Assembly (NCBI RefSeq): GCF_900454835.1
Contig: NZ_UGTM01000001.1
Coordinates: 310,501 to 374,500, forward strand
DNA length: 64,000 bases
Source of the DNA: Prevotella denticola
GTDB taxonomy: Bacteria; Bacteroidota; Bacteroidia; Bacteroidales; Bacteroidaceae
Direction: 5' to 3'
Of the stretch, positions 1 through 8,058 are shown in pieces (within the stretch, counting starts at the first letter, position 1; the number at the start of each line of letters is the position of its first letter). A program made the translations under genes and the position numbers. Below the pieces are notes generated by a model. That model was not told where the DNA came from. It did not search any database and saw only the letters and a program-made list of their open reading frames with translations.

Positions 1-2
1 TA

Positions 3-167
3 TTCCCCACTATCCCTATGTCTTTTCATGGTAAAGACGGTAAGATTTTAGACTCCTGGATCCGCTTCTATGCCTTCTACCATCGTGAAGTACCCGAAGG
101 AGAACCCGGTACTAACCCCGGACAGCTGTCACGTGACAAGGCTGTAAAAGTTGCTTGCGCATTCTGA
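3..167 (+). CDS. C-terminal end of an unidentified protein (truncated by window edge)
   Basis: The window opens inside a reading frame that ends with TGA at 165-167. The visible 54 residues begin FPTIPMSFHGKDGKILDSW and end DKAVKVACAF. They contain several aromatic residues and a Gly/Pro-rich stretch, but no motif I can assign. The codon choice resembles the neighbouring core genes, so the frame is probably real. The family is not recognised. Confidence 0.5.
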   Translation, partial: FPTIPMSFHGKDGKILDSWIRFYAFYHREVPEGEPGTNPGQLSRDKAVKVACAF

Positions 168-680
168 ACTCTGACTTTCGAATAACCTGATCATTGTGAA
201 TGGCCTTTATAATACCACAACTTTTTTCAAGAGATAATCACAATATAATTTTTTAATTCATTTGCTGTCATTTTAACATTTCGAGATAATATCCTGTAAG
301 CTAATCACTTTGACACCTGCTTGGGATGACGGGAATGACAGCAAATAAAATTTAGTACTGTTCGGTGAGCATTTTCAATATAAGTTGTTCATTGGTACTT
401 TACTGTATATAAGAGCGGCCGGAATGAATCGGTTTTCCCGTTCTCTGCAGATGTGTTGATGGCCGTCACTTATGGAGTTGTCGGTAAGCACCAGTCGTGT
501 TGATGGCCCGCTCCCTGCCGTATATTGCCGGAATGGGAGCAATTTATAGTCGGTGAAGCATTGTGTTGGAAAGACTTATTTAAGAAGGGGGCTTACTTAT
601 TCTGCACTTATAATCGTATCGGCACCTGTAAAGAGCTCTGACTTGTTATCATCTTTCATCTTCTCTTTTTTAATTTCTTG
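168..680. other. Intergenic gap with a 22-bp-pitch repeat array
   Basis: No convincing gene lies between the truncated gene and tcdA. The proximal part is AT-rich. From about 453 it holds a degenerate array: GTGTTGATGG at 453, GAGTTGTCGG at 475, GTGTTGATGG at 497, and GTGTTGG again at 563, which is three further 22-bp steps on. A 146-codon frame from 553 overlaps the end of tcdA and has the composition of a shadow frame. Confidence 0.45.
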
Positions 681-1556
681 TCAAAAGCACTGCTTGTCCG
701 CTGCAGTCTGCTCCGCTTTGATCCGTTTATGCTCTTCCAGCATCATTGCAGCCCGCTCACGTGCGATGCGGGCCGGTTCGCTTGCAGCCTCTTCTTCGGG
801 TCGGATGCGCATGGTGTGGGCTGAAAGGATAAGGTCCTTCACCGCCTCTCCTCCTGCGATTAGTCCTGCTGCGGCCGGTACCCATGCGTTTGAGGCGGGC
901 ACGGAATGCCGGATGGTGTCGGAGCAGTCTTCATCGGACGAGCCGGGACTTTCAAGTGGCAGGATGCTCTCGAGTGGTTCTTCGGGGCTGTAGACTACTT
1001 TCAGATGCTTGATATTCGTCTTGCGGAGTTTCTTGCGGATGATTTTCGCCAGTGGGTCGTTGATGGTCTTGAAGATGTCGGTCACACGGAACAGGGTGGC
1101 ATCCAGCTTGTAGGCGGCACCCATGCAGGCAAGCAGAGGAGTGTTCTGCTCGTGGCAACGGAAGATGAGGTCGAGCTTTGCCTTGACCGTATCAATACAG
1201 TCAATCACGTAGTCATAAAGAGTGAAATCGAACTGGTCGGCATTGTCCGGCAGGTAGAAAGTCCGGTGCTTGCGTACAATACAGTCGGGATTGATGGCAT
1301 GGATGCGTTCTTCAGCCACATCGACCTTATATTGTCCTACCGTCTTGGTGGTGGCAAGGAGCTGCCGGTTGATATTGGACGGACACACACGGTCGTTGTC
1401 GATGATGTCAATAGCCCCCACGCCGCTGCGTGCAAGCACTTCGACGGCATAGCCTCCTACGCCCCCGACTCCGAAGACCGCCACACGGCTGCCGTTGAGG
1501 GTGTCGATAGCGGGTTTGCCAAGGAGAAGTTGGGTTCTTGAGAATTGGTTGTGCAT
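681..1556 (-). CDS. tcdA: tRNA threonylcarbamoyladenosine dehydratase (TcdA/CsdL family)
   Basis: This is a 291-residue E1-like ThiF/MoeB-fold enzyme. The family cyclises t6A at position 37 of ANN-decoding tRNAs to ct6A, using ATP. The nucleotide-binding loop GVGGVGG is at residues 29-35, followed by the ThiF-type signature NINRQ at 61-65. The region VIDCIDTVKAKLDLI is typical of TcdA. No C-terminal ubiquitin-like or rhodanese domain is present, which argues against MoeB/ThiF proper. It is the last gene of a minus-strand series lolD-cvfB-tcdA, and its start codon sits a few bases from a 10-bp tandem repeat that fills the spacer to cvfB. Confidence 0.88.
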   Translation of the reverse strand: MHNQFSRTQLLLGKPAIDTLNGSRVAVFGVGGVGGYAVEVLARSGVGAIDIIDNDRVCPSNINRQLLATTKTVGQYKVDVAEERIHAINPDCIVRKHRTFYLPDNADQFDFTLYDYVIDCIDTVKAKLDLIFRCHEQNTPLLACMGAAYKLDATLFRVTDIFKTINDPLAKIIRKKLRKTNIKHLKVVYSPEEPLESILPLESPGSSDEDCSDTIRHSVPASNAWVPAAAGLIAGGEAVKDLILSAHTMRIRPEEEAASEPARIARERAAMMLEEHKRIKAEQTAADKQCF

Positions 1557-1560
1557 AGGC

Positions 1561-1610
1561 GATGATGGGCGGTGATGGGCGGTGATGAGCGATGATAGGC
1601 GATGATGAGA
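1561..1610. repeat. 10-bp tandem array, five units, in the cvfB-tcdA spacer
   Basis: Five consecutive decamers read GATGATGGGC, GGTGATGGGC, GGTGATGAGC, GATGATAGGC and GATGATGAGA. On the transcribed sense they give a TATCATCGCC-like series in the spacer just upstream of tcdA. The same decamer family occurs at 2561-2620 and 38519-38548. Confidence 0.9.
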
Positions 1611-1678
1611 TTTATCCTGATGGTTTCTTCTGTCGAGATGGTTCTTGATAGAGGAAACGGGGCAGGGGAGCGGGACTC

Positions 1679-2536
1679 TCAGACTAATTTTATCATCAGG
1701 GGTTCGACGGTGATGAGATGGCGTTTGTAGAGGTCGCCGACGGCTCGTTTGTACACTTTCTTCGATACCTGGAAGCGGCGTTTGATGTCTTCTGCCTCGC
1801 TCTTGTCACCGAGGTCGCATACACCGCTGTTGTCCTTCAGATACTGGAGCAGGACTTCTGCAAAGTCTTCAGCATGCCGGTGTCCGGCCGGTTGCAGCGT
1901 ACAGTCTATCTTTCCGTCACGGCGGACAGTGGAGATGTAGCCTTTGAGCCGGTCGCCGGTATGAATGTACTGGAAAATCTGGTCTTCATAGACAAGTCCT
2001 GCATACCGGTTGTCAACGATGACCTTGAAGCCGAGGTCGGTCTTCTGCCATACCAGCAGGTCAACTTCCTGTCCGTGCTTGTAACCTCCCGGACATTCGT
2101 CGAGATAATGTTCCACCTTTGCCGAGGCTACAAGCCGGTAGGTCTCTTCGTCGAGATGGATGTAGACGATATAGCTGCTGCCTTTCTCCATTCGTTTCTT
2201 CTGTTCACGGAACGGACAGAAGAGATCTTTCGTGACACCCCATGACAGGAATGCCCCATACTCATTGACCCACGAACATTCCAGATAAGCGAAGTCGCCT
2301 ACCTGTGCCAGTGGCTTCTCGGTCGTGGCGATGGGGCGTTCGTCCTGGTCGAGATAGACGAAGACTTCTATCTCGTCGCCGATCTGCGTACCCTCCGGGA
2401 CGTATTTCTGGGGCATGAGGATTTCACCTGCCGGTCCGCCGTCGAGATAGAGACCGAACGGATCGCCGTTGCCTTCACGCAGTGCGACTTTCTGTACTGT
2501 GAGCGTATTGTATGCTCCGAGCTTTATTTTAGACAT
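1679..2536 (-). CDS. cvfB: CvfB-like S1-domain RNA-binding protein
   Basis: This 285-residue protein has the arrangement of the CvfB/YitL family: consecutive S1-like beta-barrels followed by a C-terminal winged-helix-like segment. Visible features are the N-terminal stretch LGAYNTLTVQKVALREGNG, the central WVNEYGAFLSWGVTKDLFCP typical of the second S1 repeat, and VRRDGKIDCTLQP. CvfB proteins bind RNA and affect virulence-factor expression in Firmicutes; the role in Bacteroidota is not established. It lies 122 bp upstream of tcdA and 122 bp downstream of lolD, probably in one transcript. Family assignment is firm, function is by analogy. Confidence 0.82.
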   Translation of the reverse strand: MSKIKLGAYNTLTVQKVALREGNGDPFGLYLDGGPAGEILMPQKYVPEGTQIGDEIEVFVYLDQDERPIATTEKPLAQVGDFAYLECSWVNEYGAFLSWGVTKDLFCPFREQKKRMEKGSSYIVYIHLDEETYRLVASAKVEHYLDECPGGYKHGQEVDLLVWQKTDLGFKVIVDNRYAGLVYEDQIFQYIHTGDRLKGYISTVRRDGKIDCTLQPAGHRHAEDFAEVLLQYLKDNSGVCDLGDKSEAEDIKRRFQVSKKVYKRAVGDLYKRHLITVEPLMIKLV

Positions 2537-2560
2537 TTTTGGAGATGATTATTGGGTAAT

Positions 2561-2620
2561 GATAGGCGATGATAAGCGATGATAAGCGGGGATAAGCGGG
2601 GATAGGCGATGATAGGTGAT
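2561..2620. repeat. 10-bp tandem array, six units, in the lolD-cvfB spacer
   Basis: Six exact-register decamers are present: GATAGGCGAT, GATAAGCGAT, GATAAGCGGG, GATAAGCGGG, GATAGGCGAT and GATAGGTGAT. The array fills about half of the 122-bp spacer between lolD and cvfB. The unit is closely related to the one upstream of tcdA. Confidence 0.92.
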
Positions 2621-2658
2621 ACAGGAAGGATGGTTGACCTTATTCTGATGTTTTTGTT

Positions 2659-3345
2659 TCAGGAGTCTCCCTTTCTTTCTGCGGGGTCGTGGGCGGCTTC
2701 TATCAGACCGTCTTTAAGGTGGATGGTCCTGTCTGTTATCTTGGCAAGTCCCTCGTCATGCGTCACGATCACGAATGTCTGTCCGAATCTGTCCCGAAGA
2801 TCGAAGAAAAGCTGATGCAGTTCCTGCTTGTTTTTTGTGTCCAGACTGCCCGAAGGCTCATCGGCAAGGATGACGGCAGGATTGTTTACCAATGCACGGG
2901 CAACGGCTACACGCTGCTTCTCACCGCCGGAGAGCTCGTTAGGCTTGTGTCCGGCACGGTCGGTCAGTCCCATGAACGCAAGCAGTTCACCGGCACGTTT
3001 CCGTGCATCCTTCGTCTTCCTGCCTGCGATATAGGCAGGAATCATGATGTTTTCCAGTGCGGTAAACTCCGGGAGAAGCTGATGGAACTGGAAGACGAAG
3101 CCCAAGTGCTGGTTGCGGAAGTCGCTCAGCCTGTCGGCAGACAGTCTGCCGACATCCACTCCGTCTACGACGACAGACCCGCTGTCGGGCTTGTCCAGTG
3201 TGCCGAGTATCTGCAGCAGAGTGGTCTTTCCGGCTCCGGACGGCCCGACGATGCTGACGACTTCGCCTTTGTCAATGTGCAGGTCGATGCCTTTCAGCAC
3301 CTGAAGTGACCCGAAACTCTTTGTTATATTCTTAATGTCAATCAT
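2659..3345 (-). CDS. lolD: ABC transporter ATP-binding protein, LolD type
   Basis: This is a 228-residue ABC ATPase with Walker A GPSGAGKT at 34-41, a Q-loop in [16 protein letters not shown], the signature LSGGEKQR at 138-145, Walker B VILADEP at 158-164 and the H-loop in IVTHD. The [18 protein letters not shown] segment is characteristic of LolD, which powers release of lipoproteins from the inner membrane toward LolA. The permease LolC/E is not in the window, so a MacB-type efflux ATPase cannot be excluded. It is placed between a CPA2 antiporter and cvfB, all on the minus strand. In an organism full of surface lipoproteins a Lol role is the more likely one. Confidence 0.85.
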   Translation of the reverse strand: MIDIKNITKSFGSLQVLKGIDLHIDKGEVVSIVGPSGAGKTTLLQILGTLDKPDSGSVVVDGVDVGRLSADRLSDFRNQHLGFVFQFHQLLPEFTALENIMIPAYIAGRKTKDARKRAGELLAFMGLTDRAGHKPNELSGGEKQRVAVARALVNNPAVILADEPSGSLDTKNKQELHQLFFDLRDRFGQTFVIVTHDEGLAKITDRTIHLKDGLIEAAHDPAERKGDS

Positions 3346-3461
3346 ATACTTTTACTTTTCTCTGTCCGATGGAACCTGTTGGGAAGGCAGGCCGGTGAGG
3401 TCTGCCGGGACGGGTAGACCAGTCTGTTTTGTGAAACGGACCAGGCAGACAGAGGCAATGC

Positions 3462-5579
3462 TTATACCTTGTTCTGAATCCACTCCCTTACAGCCTCGTA
3501 GGCACTGCGCTCCTCTGTGTGCTGCGGCTGGGCGAAGGTCATGTCGTCCATCCGGTTGCCGTACTGGTCAGGGAAGATGATCATGAGTGTCTTTCCCTTG
3601 AAACACTTGTTCACCTCGTCAGGCAGCCGTTCCATCGCACTCTTGTAGGAAATGGTCCCTTTGCGGGCTGTCACGATGACGAAGAGGTGGTCTTCACGTA
3701 TCCTTGTCGCCAGTTCCGGCAGTTCGTTCCAGTGCTCCAGCTCCTCATACTCGGCCCTGACGCTTGGGAAACGGTTGCGGATGAACTCCTTGACAAGCTG
3801 CAGCGTATCCTGCCGGCCGTGGAAGACAACACGGCACTCCAGGTTGCCGGCCATCCTCGCCAGCCGCTCCAGCCACCGGTAGAATCCCGGCTCGAACTCC
3901 GCACGTGAGGGGACAGCCACCTGTATGCGGCGGATGGTATTCAGCGGCTGCATGATGCGGGTGATGATGATCTGGCGGCTCAGTCCATTGTACAGGCTCC
4001 GTGTAAACTCCCCCCAGAAGCCCCGGCTGACTTCCTTGTGGAAATGCAGACCCATCAATATCTCTGATGCCTGGAATTCCTTGAAGGCATGCTTGATGCC
4101 GTTGGCGATGTTTGCCGCAATACGCACCTGTGTGGTCATGGGTACGTCCGATGCGCTGGCCAGATGCCGGAGATGGTCCAGCAGTTGCTGTCCCTCAGCC
4201 TGGTTGTGCCGCATATTCACATCATCATACACCACATTCAATGCCACCAGATCCCGCTTGGAGCGGGGATTGCGCATCATCGTCGCCATCGTGACAAGGT
4301 TGTCGGCATACTCCGGGTATTTCACCGGGATGAGTATCTTCTCATCGTCAATGTCCTTCTTCAGTTGCGGTTCCTCCTTCTCCTGCAGGCGGAGACGCTG
4401 CGCCGCGCGCTCGGTAATGACGGTCGAGATGACGCAGGTGAATAGAATCATGATGACGATGCCATTCAGCACCTCGTCACCGAACAGATACCTGCCCGGT
4501 GCCGTCTCCAGCTGCCGTCCCACCATTACCATGGCGATGGCACCGGCAGCATGGGCACTGGTAAGACCGAACATCATGTGCCCCGACAGCCACGGCATAC
4601 GGAAGAGCCGTGCTGCCAGGTAAGCCGCCACGGCTTTCCCCAATGTGCCGAAGAAGACCAGACAGAATACCACCCAGAGGATTCTGCTCCCGGCAAAGAG
4701 CAGCCGTACATTGATCAGCATACCTACACCGATCAGGAAGTAAGGAATGAACAGTGCGTTGCCCGTGAACTCGATGCGGTTCATCAGCGGTGAGACTTTG
4801 GGTACAAACCGGTTCAGTATCAGTCCGGACATGAACGCACCGAAGATGCCTTCCAATCCGACAGCATCCGACAGTACAGCGGAAAGGAATACTGTGGCAA
4901 GAATGAAGATGAACTGCATCACGGCATCCGAATAACGGCGGAGAAACCAGCGTGTCAGTCGAGGAATGACGAGAATGAGGCCGGCACAGTAAGCTGCGAA
5001 CTTCACGACGAACAGCAACCAGAAGACGATTCCGCTGCCGCCATGGAACGAATTGACGATGGAGGCCATGACAATCAGTGCCAGGAAGAGCGCCATCATG
5101 GACGAGCCCACACTCAGCGTCGAACTCGTATGGCGTGTCAGTCCGTACCGTCCTACGATGGGGTAGGCTATCAGTGTGTTCGAGGCCATGATGGCTGCAA
5201 GCAGAAGGGAGCCCAGAGGCGTATAGTGCAGCAGCCAGGATGCCATGGCGTAAGTCATAACGAACGGTATGAGAAAGGTCAGCAGCCCGAAGACGGCCAC
5301 GCGGTTGCGGTTCTTTTTCAGCCCCTCCATGTCCATTTCCAGACCGGCAAGGAACATGATGTAATAGAGGCCGACACGTCCGAAAAGCTCAAACGAGGCA
5401 TCACGCTCCAGTATGTCCAGTCCGTATTGTCCCACGACGACACCCGCCAGCACCATGCCGATGATATGCGGAATGCGCAGCCGTCCCATGATGATGGGCG
5501 AAAGCAGTATCATCAGCAGGACGACGAAGAAAATCAGCGTCGGGTCGGTGATAGGGAAATACTGGGATAAATTCAGCAT
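3462..5579 (-). CDS. Cation:proton antiporter, CPA2 family, with C-terminal cytosolic domain
   Basis: This 705-residue protein has an N-terminal membrane domain of about 12 hydrophobic segments (residues about 15-390), including the conserved opening FVVLLMILLSPIIMGRLRIP and a GLEGIFGAFMSGL stretch of the Na+/H+ exchanger fold. The last 300 residues are soluble and resemble tandem universal-stress-like domains, for example DEKILIPVKYPEYADNLVTM. The family exchanges Na+ or K+ for protons across the inner membrane. No RCK/TrkA-N domain is seen, unlike KefB/C. It is the first of the minus-strand run, with 116 bp before lolD. The transported ion cannot be decided from sequence. Confidence 0.88.
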   Translation of the reverse strand: MLNLSQYFPITDPTLIFFVVLLMILLSPIIMGRLRIPHIIGMVLAGVVVGQYGLDILERDASFELFGRVGLYYIMFLAGLEMDMEGLKKNRNRVAVFGLLTFLIPFVMTYAMASWLLHYTPLGSLLLAAIMASNTLIAYPIVGRYGLTRHTSSTLSVGSSMMALFLALIVMASIVNSFHGGSGIVFWLLFVVKFAAYCAGLILVIPRLTRWFLRRYSDAVMQFIFILATVFLSAVLSDAVGLEGIFGAFMSGLILNRFVPKVSPLMNRIEFTGNALFIPYFLIGVGMLINVRLLFAGSRILWVVFCLVFFGTLGKAVAAYLAARLFRMPWLSGHMMFGLTSAHAAGAIAMVMVGRQLETAPGRYLFGDEVLNGIVIMILFTCVISTVITERAAQRLRLQEKEEPQLKKDIDDEKILIPVKYPEYADNLVTMATMMRNPRSKRDLVALNVVYDDVNMRHNQAEGQQLLDHLRHLASASDVPMTTQVRIAANIANGIKHAFKEFQASEILMGLHFHKEVSRGFWGEFTRSLYNGLSRQIIITRIMQPLNTIRRIQVAVPSRAEFEPGFYRWLERLARMAGNLECRVVFHGRQDTLQLVKEFIRNRFPSVRAEYEELEHWNELPELATRIREDHLFVIVTARKGTISYKSAMERLPDEVNKCFKGKTLMIIFPDQYGNRMDDMTFAQPQHTEERSAYEAVREWIQNKV

Positions 5580-6060
5580 GAAAGTCTATTCGCTTGTTGT
5601 CTGCAAATTTACACAAAAACTGTGATTTATAAGCCAGTGGGATAAAGAAAATGCTTTTTTCTTTAGAAGGAAATTACGAAAAAGTTTGATATACCTCTAC
5701 GTAGATGAATAGGCTTTAATGACGTATTTATAAACAGAGTGAAAAAGTGTTGAAGGTGGAAAGACAGATTTTAACGAGTTCGTTTTTAGGCGGAAGCAAT
5801 AGAATCACATGAGGATGACAGCTGTTTAAAATCACTGTCAAACGTGAGGTTCGTTCTTCTGCTTTGAAGACTTTATGCTTCTGTCGTACGAAAGATAATC
5901 GCGTAATCGTACGGTGCATATTGTCTTGCAAAAAGTTATAATCGATTTGAAATCGCTGCAAAAATCGAAAAAAGAAAGGCTGACAGTAGCCGGCATTGCT
6001 GGAAAAATAGTACTTTTGCAATGACAAAGGATTCGTAAAACCAATAAAGACATAAAAGAG
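5580..6060. other. Divergent intergenic region between the antiporter and asd
   Basis: This AT-rich gap carries the promoters of two divergent genes. A short inverted repeat CGTACGA (5885-5891) / TCGTACG (5907-5913) lies about 150 bp before asd, and AATCGATTTGAAATCGC follows near 5940. Short reading frames crossing the gap on the minus strand run into asd antisense and look like shadows. Confidence 0.5.
6011..6018 (+). promoter_or_regulatory. Bacteroidota -7 element TACTTTTG before asd
   Basis: TACTTTTG matches the TAnnTTTG consensus and lies 42 bp before the asd start. I see no clear TTTG -33 box at the usual distance. Confidence 0.55.
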
Positions 6061-7074
6061 ATGAAAGTAGCAATTGTTGGTGCCAGCGGTGCCGTAGGAC
6101 AGGAACTCCTGCGCCTTCTGGACGAGAGAAACTTTCCGCTGGACAGCCTGGTGCTGTTTGGTTCGACACGTTCAGCCGGACGTAAGTACACCTTCAAGGG
6201 GAAGGATTACGAAGTGAAGCTGCTCCAGCACAATGATGACTTCAAGGGTGTTGACATAGCTTTCACCAGTGCCGGTGCGGGTACATCTGCCGAGTTTGCG
6301 GAGACCATCACCCGGTACGGTGCCGTGATGATCGACAACTCCAGCCAGTTCCGTCAGGATGCCGATGTGCCGCTGGTCGTCCCGGAAATCAATGCCGAGG
6401 ATGCGCTCGTACGCCCGCGTGGCATCATTGCCAATCCCAACTGCACCACCATCATGATGGTCGTCGTGCTGAATCCGATCGACAGGCTCAGCCATATCAG
6501 GAAAGTACACGTCAGCAGTTACCAGAGCGCATCCGGTGCCGGTGCAGCGGCCATGCAGGAACTGCAGCAGCAGTATAAGGAACTGGTGGAGACGGGTGAG
6601 GTGAAGACCATCGAGAAGTTTCCGCACCAGCTCGCTTACAATGTCATTCCGCAGATTGACAAGATGATGGAGAATGACTATACGAAAGAGGAGATGAAGA
6701 TGTTCAACGAAACACGGAAAATCATGCACTCCGACATCCGTACCTCTGCCACCTGCGTCCGTGTGTCGTCGCTCCGCAGCCACTCCGAGGCGGTCTGGCT
6801 CGAGACCGAGCGTCCGCTCTCCGTCGGGGAAGTCCGTGAAGCTTTGAAGACGGCTCCGGGCGTGACGCTTGTCGACGATCCGCAGCACTATATCTATCCG
6901 ATGCCTTTGGAGAGTGCCGGCAAAGATGATGTCTTTGTCGGGCGCATCCGCAAGGACCTTGCTGACGACAACAGCATCACCCTCTGGCTCACCGGCGACC
7001 AAATCCGCAAGGGTGCTGCACTGAATGCTGTGCAGATTGCGGAATACCTTGTCAAGGCGGGAAGTGTGAAGTAA
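6061..7074 (+). CDS. asd: Aspartate-semialdehyde dehydrogenase
   Basis: The enzyme reduces aspartyl-4-phosphate to aspartate semialdehyde with NADPH, the branch point to lysine/diaminopimelate, threonine and methionine. The 337-residue protein has the Rossmann loop GASGAVGQ at 7-14, the catalytic cysteine in NPNCTT (Cys128) and the acid/base histidine in RSHSEAVW (His241). Length is normal for the family. It is monocistronic: a promoter element precedes it and a strong hairpin terminator follows 23 bp after the stop. Base use matches neighbouring core genes. Confidence 0.96.
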   Translation: MKVAIVGASGAVGQELLRLLDERNFPLDSLVLFGSTRSAGRKYTFKGKDYEVKLLQHNDDFKGVDIAFTSAGAGTSAEFAETITRYGAVMIDNSSQFRQDADVPLVVPEINAEDALVRPRGIIANPNCTTIMMVVVLNPIDRLSHIRKVHVSSYQSASGAGAAAMQELQQQYKELVETGEVKTIEKFPHQLAYNVIPQIDKMMENDYTKEEMKMFNETRKIMHSDIRTSATCVRVSSLRSHSEAVWLETERPLSVGEVREALKTAPGVTLVDDPQHYIYPMPLESAGKDDVFVGRIRKDLADDNSITLWLTGDQIRKGAALNAVQIAEYLVKAGSVK

Positions 7075-7097
7075 AAGCAACAAGAAAAAGAAAGCAG

Positions 7098-7152
7098 CAT
7101 CCCCTCCGGGAAGTGTGCCGGAAACTGCACGCTTCCCGGAGGGGATGTTTTT
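7098..7152 (+). terminator. Rho-independent terminator of asd
   Basis: A near-perfect stem of about 20 bp (CATCCCCTCCGGGAAGTGTGC pairing with its complement ending at 7147) has an 8-nt loop and is followed by TTTTTG. It lies 23 bp past the asd stop. Confidence 0.9.
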
Positions 7153-7185
7153 GTCATGTTTTTTCTTTCTCCCAATCCGACTGAT

Positions 7186-7273
7186 GCCTGATAAGACTTC
7201 AATCAAGCCTTGACAGGCGTTCGGAAGGTGCCTGATTGAAGTCTAACTAAGCCTTGACAGAAAGCCAACTAAG
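7186..7273. repeat. 22-bp-pitch repeat array, four units, downstream of asd
   Basis: Units begin at 7186, 7208, 7230 and 7252. Units 1 and 3 begin GCCTGAT and end AAG; units 2 and 4 begin CCTTGACAG. The AAGCCTTGACAG word at 7205 recurs exactly 44 bp later at 7249. The junction TCAAGCCTTGA is palindromic. Confidence 0.75.
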
Positions 7274-7421
7274 CACTCTTTCTTCTACGGTCTATAACAA
7301 GTTGATTACTTGTCTGTTACTGATCCGATGCAAAAGCCATTTGCACCTGTTCCATACGGTGATGTCGGCATGATTGTGTAAGATTATTTCAGGAAGGGAA
7401 AAGCGGCTCTTGTATGTTTGC

Positions 7422-7832
7422 CTATCTGTTCTTCCTGTAATAAGCCACGGCAGCGGCGACATTCTCCTTCACGGCACGTGAGGAATAAGTGGCACCCGTC
7501 GCCCCGTCAATCTTCTGCGCCGTGGCTGCCTCGGACAGCTTCATGCCATTGAACTTCGGTAGAAGCTGCTGTCTGACGCGGTCGAAGAACTTCGGGCTTT
7601 CATGGTTGGGCAGTGCCTCAATCTTCACCACTTTGTTGTTCTTGATGAACACCTCCAACGGAGTGGCACCCTTGAACCCTTTTACGTTGGCAGTGAGCGT
7701 GGCCGTGTTGACCACATACGTGCCGTCAGCCTGTCTGTACATAACTTTGCCCTGCTGGCCTGCAGCATAGGCAATACCGCCTGTAGCCGTCACGGCTATA
7801 AAGGCTGCTGAAATGAATTGTCTGCTAAGCAT
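7422..7832 (-). CDS. Exported FMN-binding domain protein (RnfG/NqrC-like small form)
   Basis: This is a small 136-residue protein with an N-terminal signal peptide (hydrophobic residues 8-23, cleavage plausible after AYAAG). The C-terminal motif IDGATGATYSS (108-118) matches the FMN_bind family, in which a Thr of an (S/D)GAT-type motif can accept FMN covalently; the preceding part shows the usual Gly-rich strand pattern. Such small forms are thought to be periplasmic flavoproteins in electron transfer. It stands alone, with the asd terminator and a 22-bp array on one side and the divergent lipoate gene on the other. The redox partner is unknown. Confidence 0.75.
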   Translation of the reverse strand: MLSRQFISAAFIAVTATGGIAYAAGQQGKVMYRQADGTYVVNTATLTANVKGFKGATPLEVFIKNNKVVKIEALPNHESPKFFDRVRQQLLPKFNGMKLSEAATAQKIDGATGATYSSRAVKENVAAAVAYYRKNR

Positions 7833-8023
7833 AATCTGTTTGCCTTAAGTCTATTCTTGAATTGTCCGACTGCAAAAATACAAAAAGTAGAGGATGAAAT
7901 CGTGTTTTTTGTTTTTTTTAAATGTCGGCGTTATGTGCGGACCAAGGTTGACAGCCCGATTGCCATCTGATGCCTGTCATCTGTTTTTCCTGGTTTTATT
8001 TTCTCTGATTGGTTTTTTATTCG

Positions 8024-8031
8024 TACATTTG
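8024..8031 (+). promoter_or_regulatory. -7 element TACATTTG before the lipoate ligase/lipoyl synthase gene
   Basis: TACATTTG is a good TAnnTTTG match, 28 bp before the GTG at 8059. It lies inside the longer reading frame that begins at 7894, so transcription from it would exclude the upstream ATG. This helps decide the start codon. Confidence 0.6.
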
Positions 8032-8058
8032 TCAGCAGAAACAATCAAATACCAAGCT

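Noticed and set aside
906..1541. 211-codon plus-strand frame opposite tcdA; similar long frames opposite guaB, metY, trkA and parC
   Set aside because: They are mirror frames of clearly conserved genes on the other strand, with shadow-type composition.
5728..6197. Minus-strand frames of 77-119 codons before asd
   Set aside because: They overlap the asd promoter and coding region antisense, and differ in all three frames without a conserved motif.
7894..8058. N-terminal 55-residue extension of the lipoate ligase as a membrane anchor
   Set aside because: It overlaps a TACATTTG promoter element, and the GTG at 8059 gives a normal LplA start.
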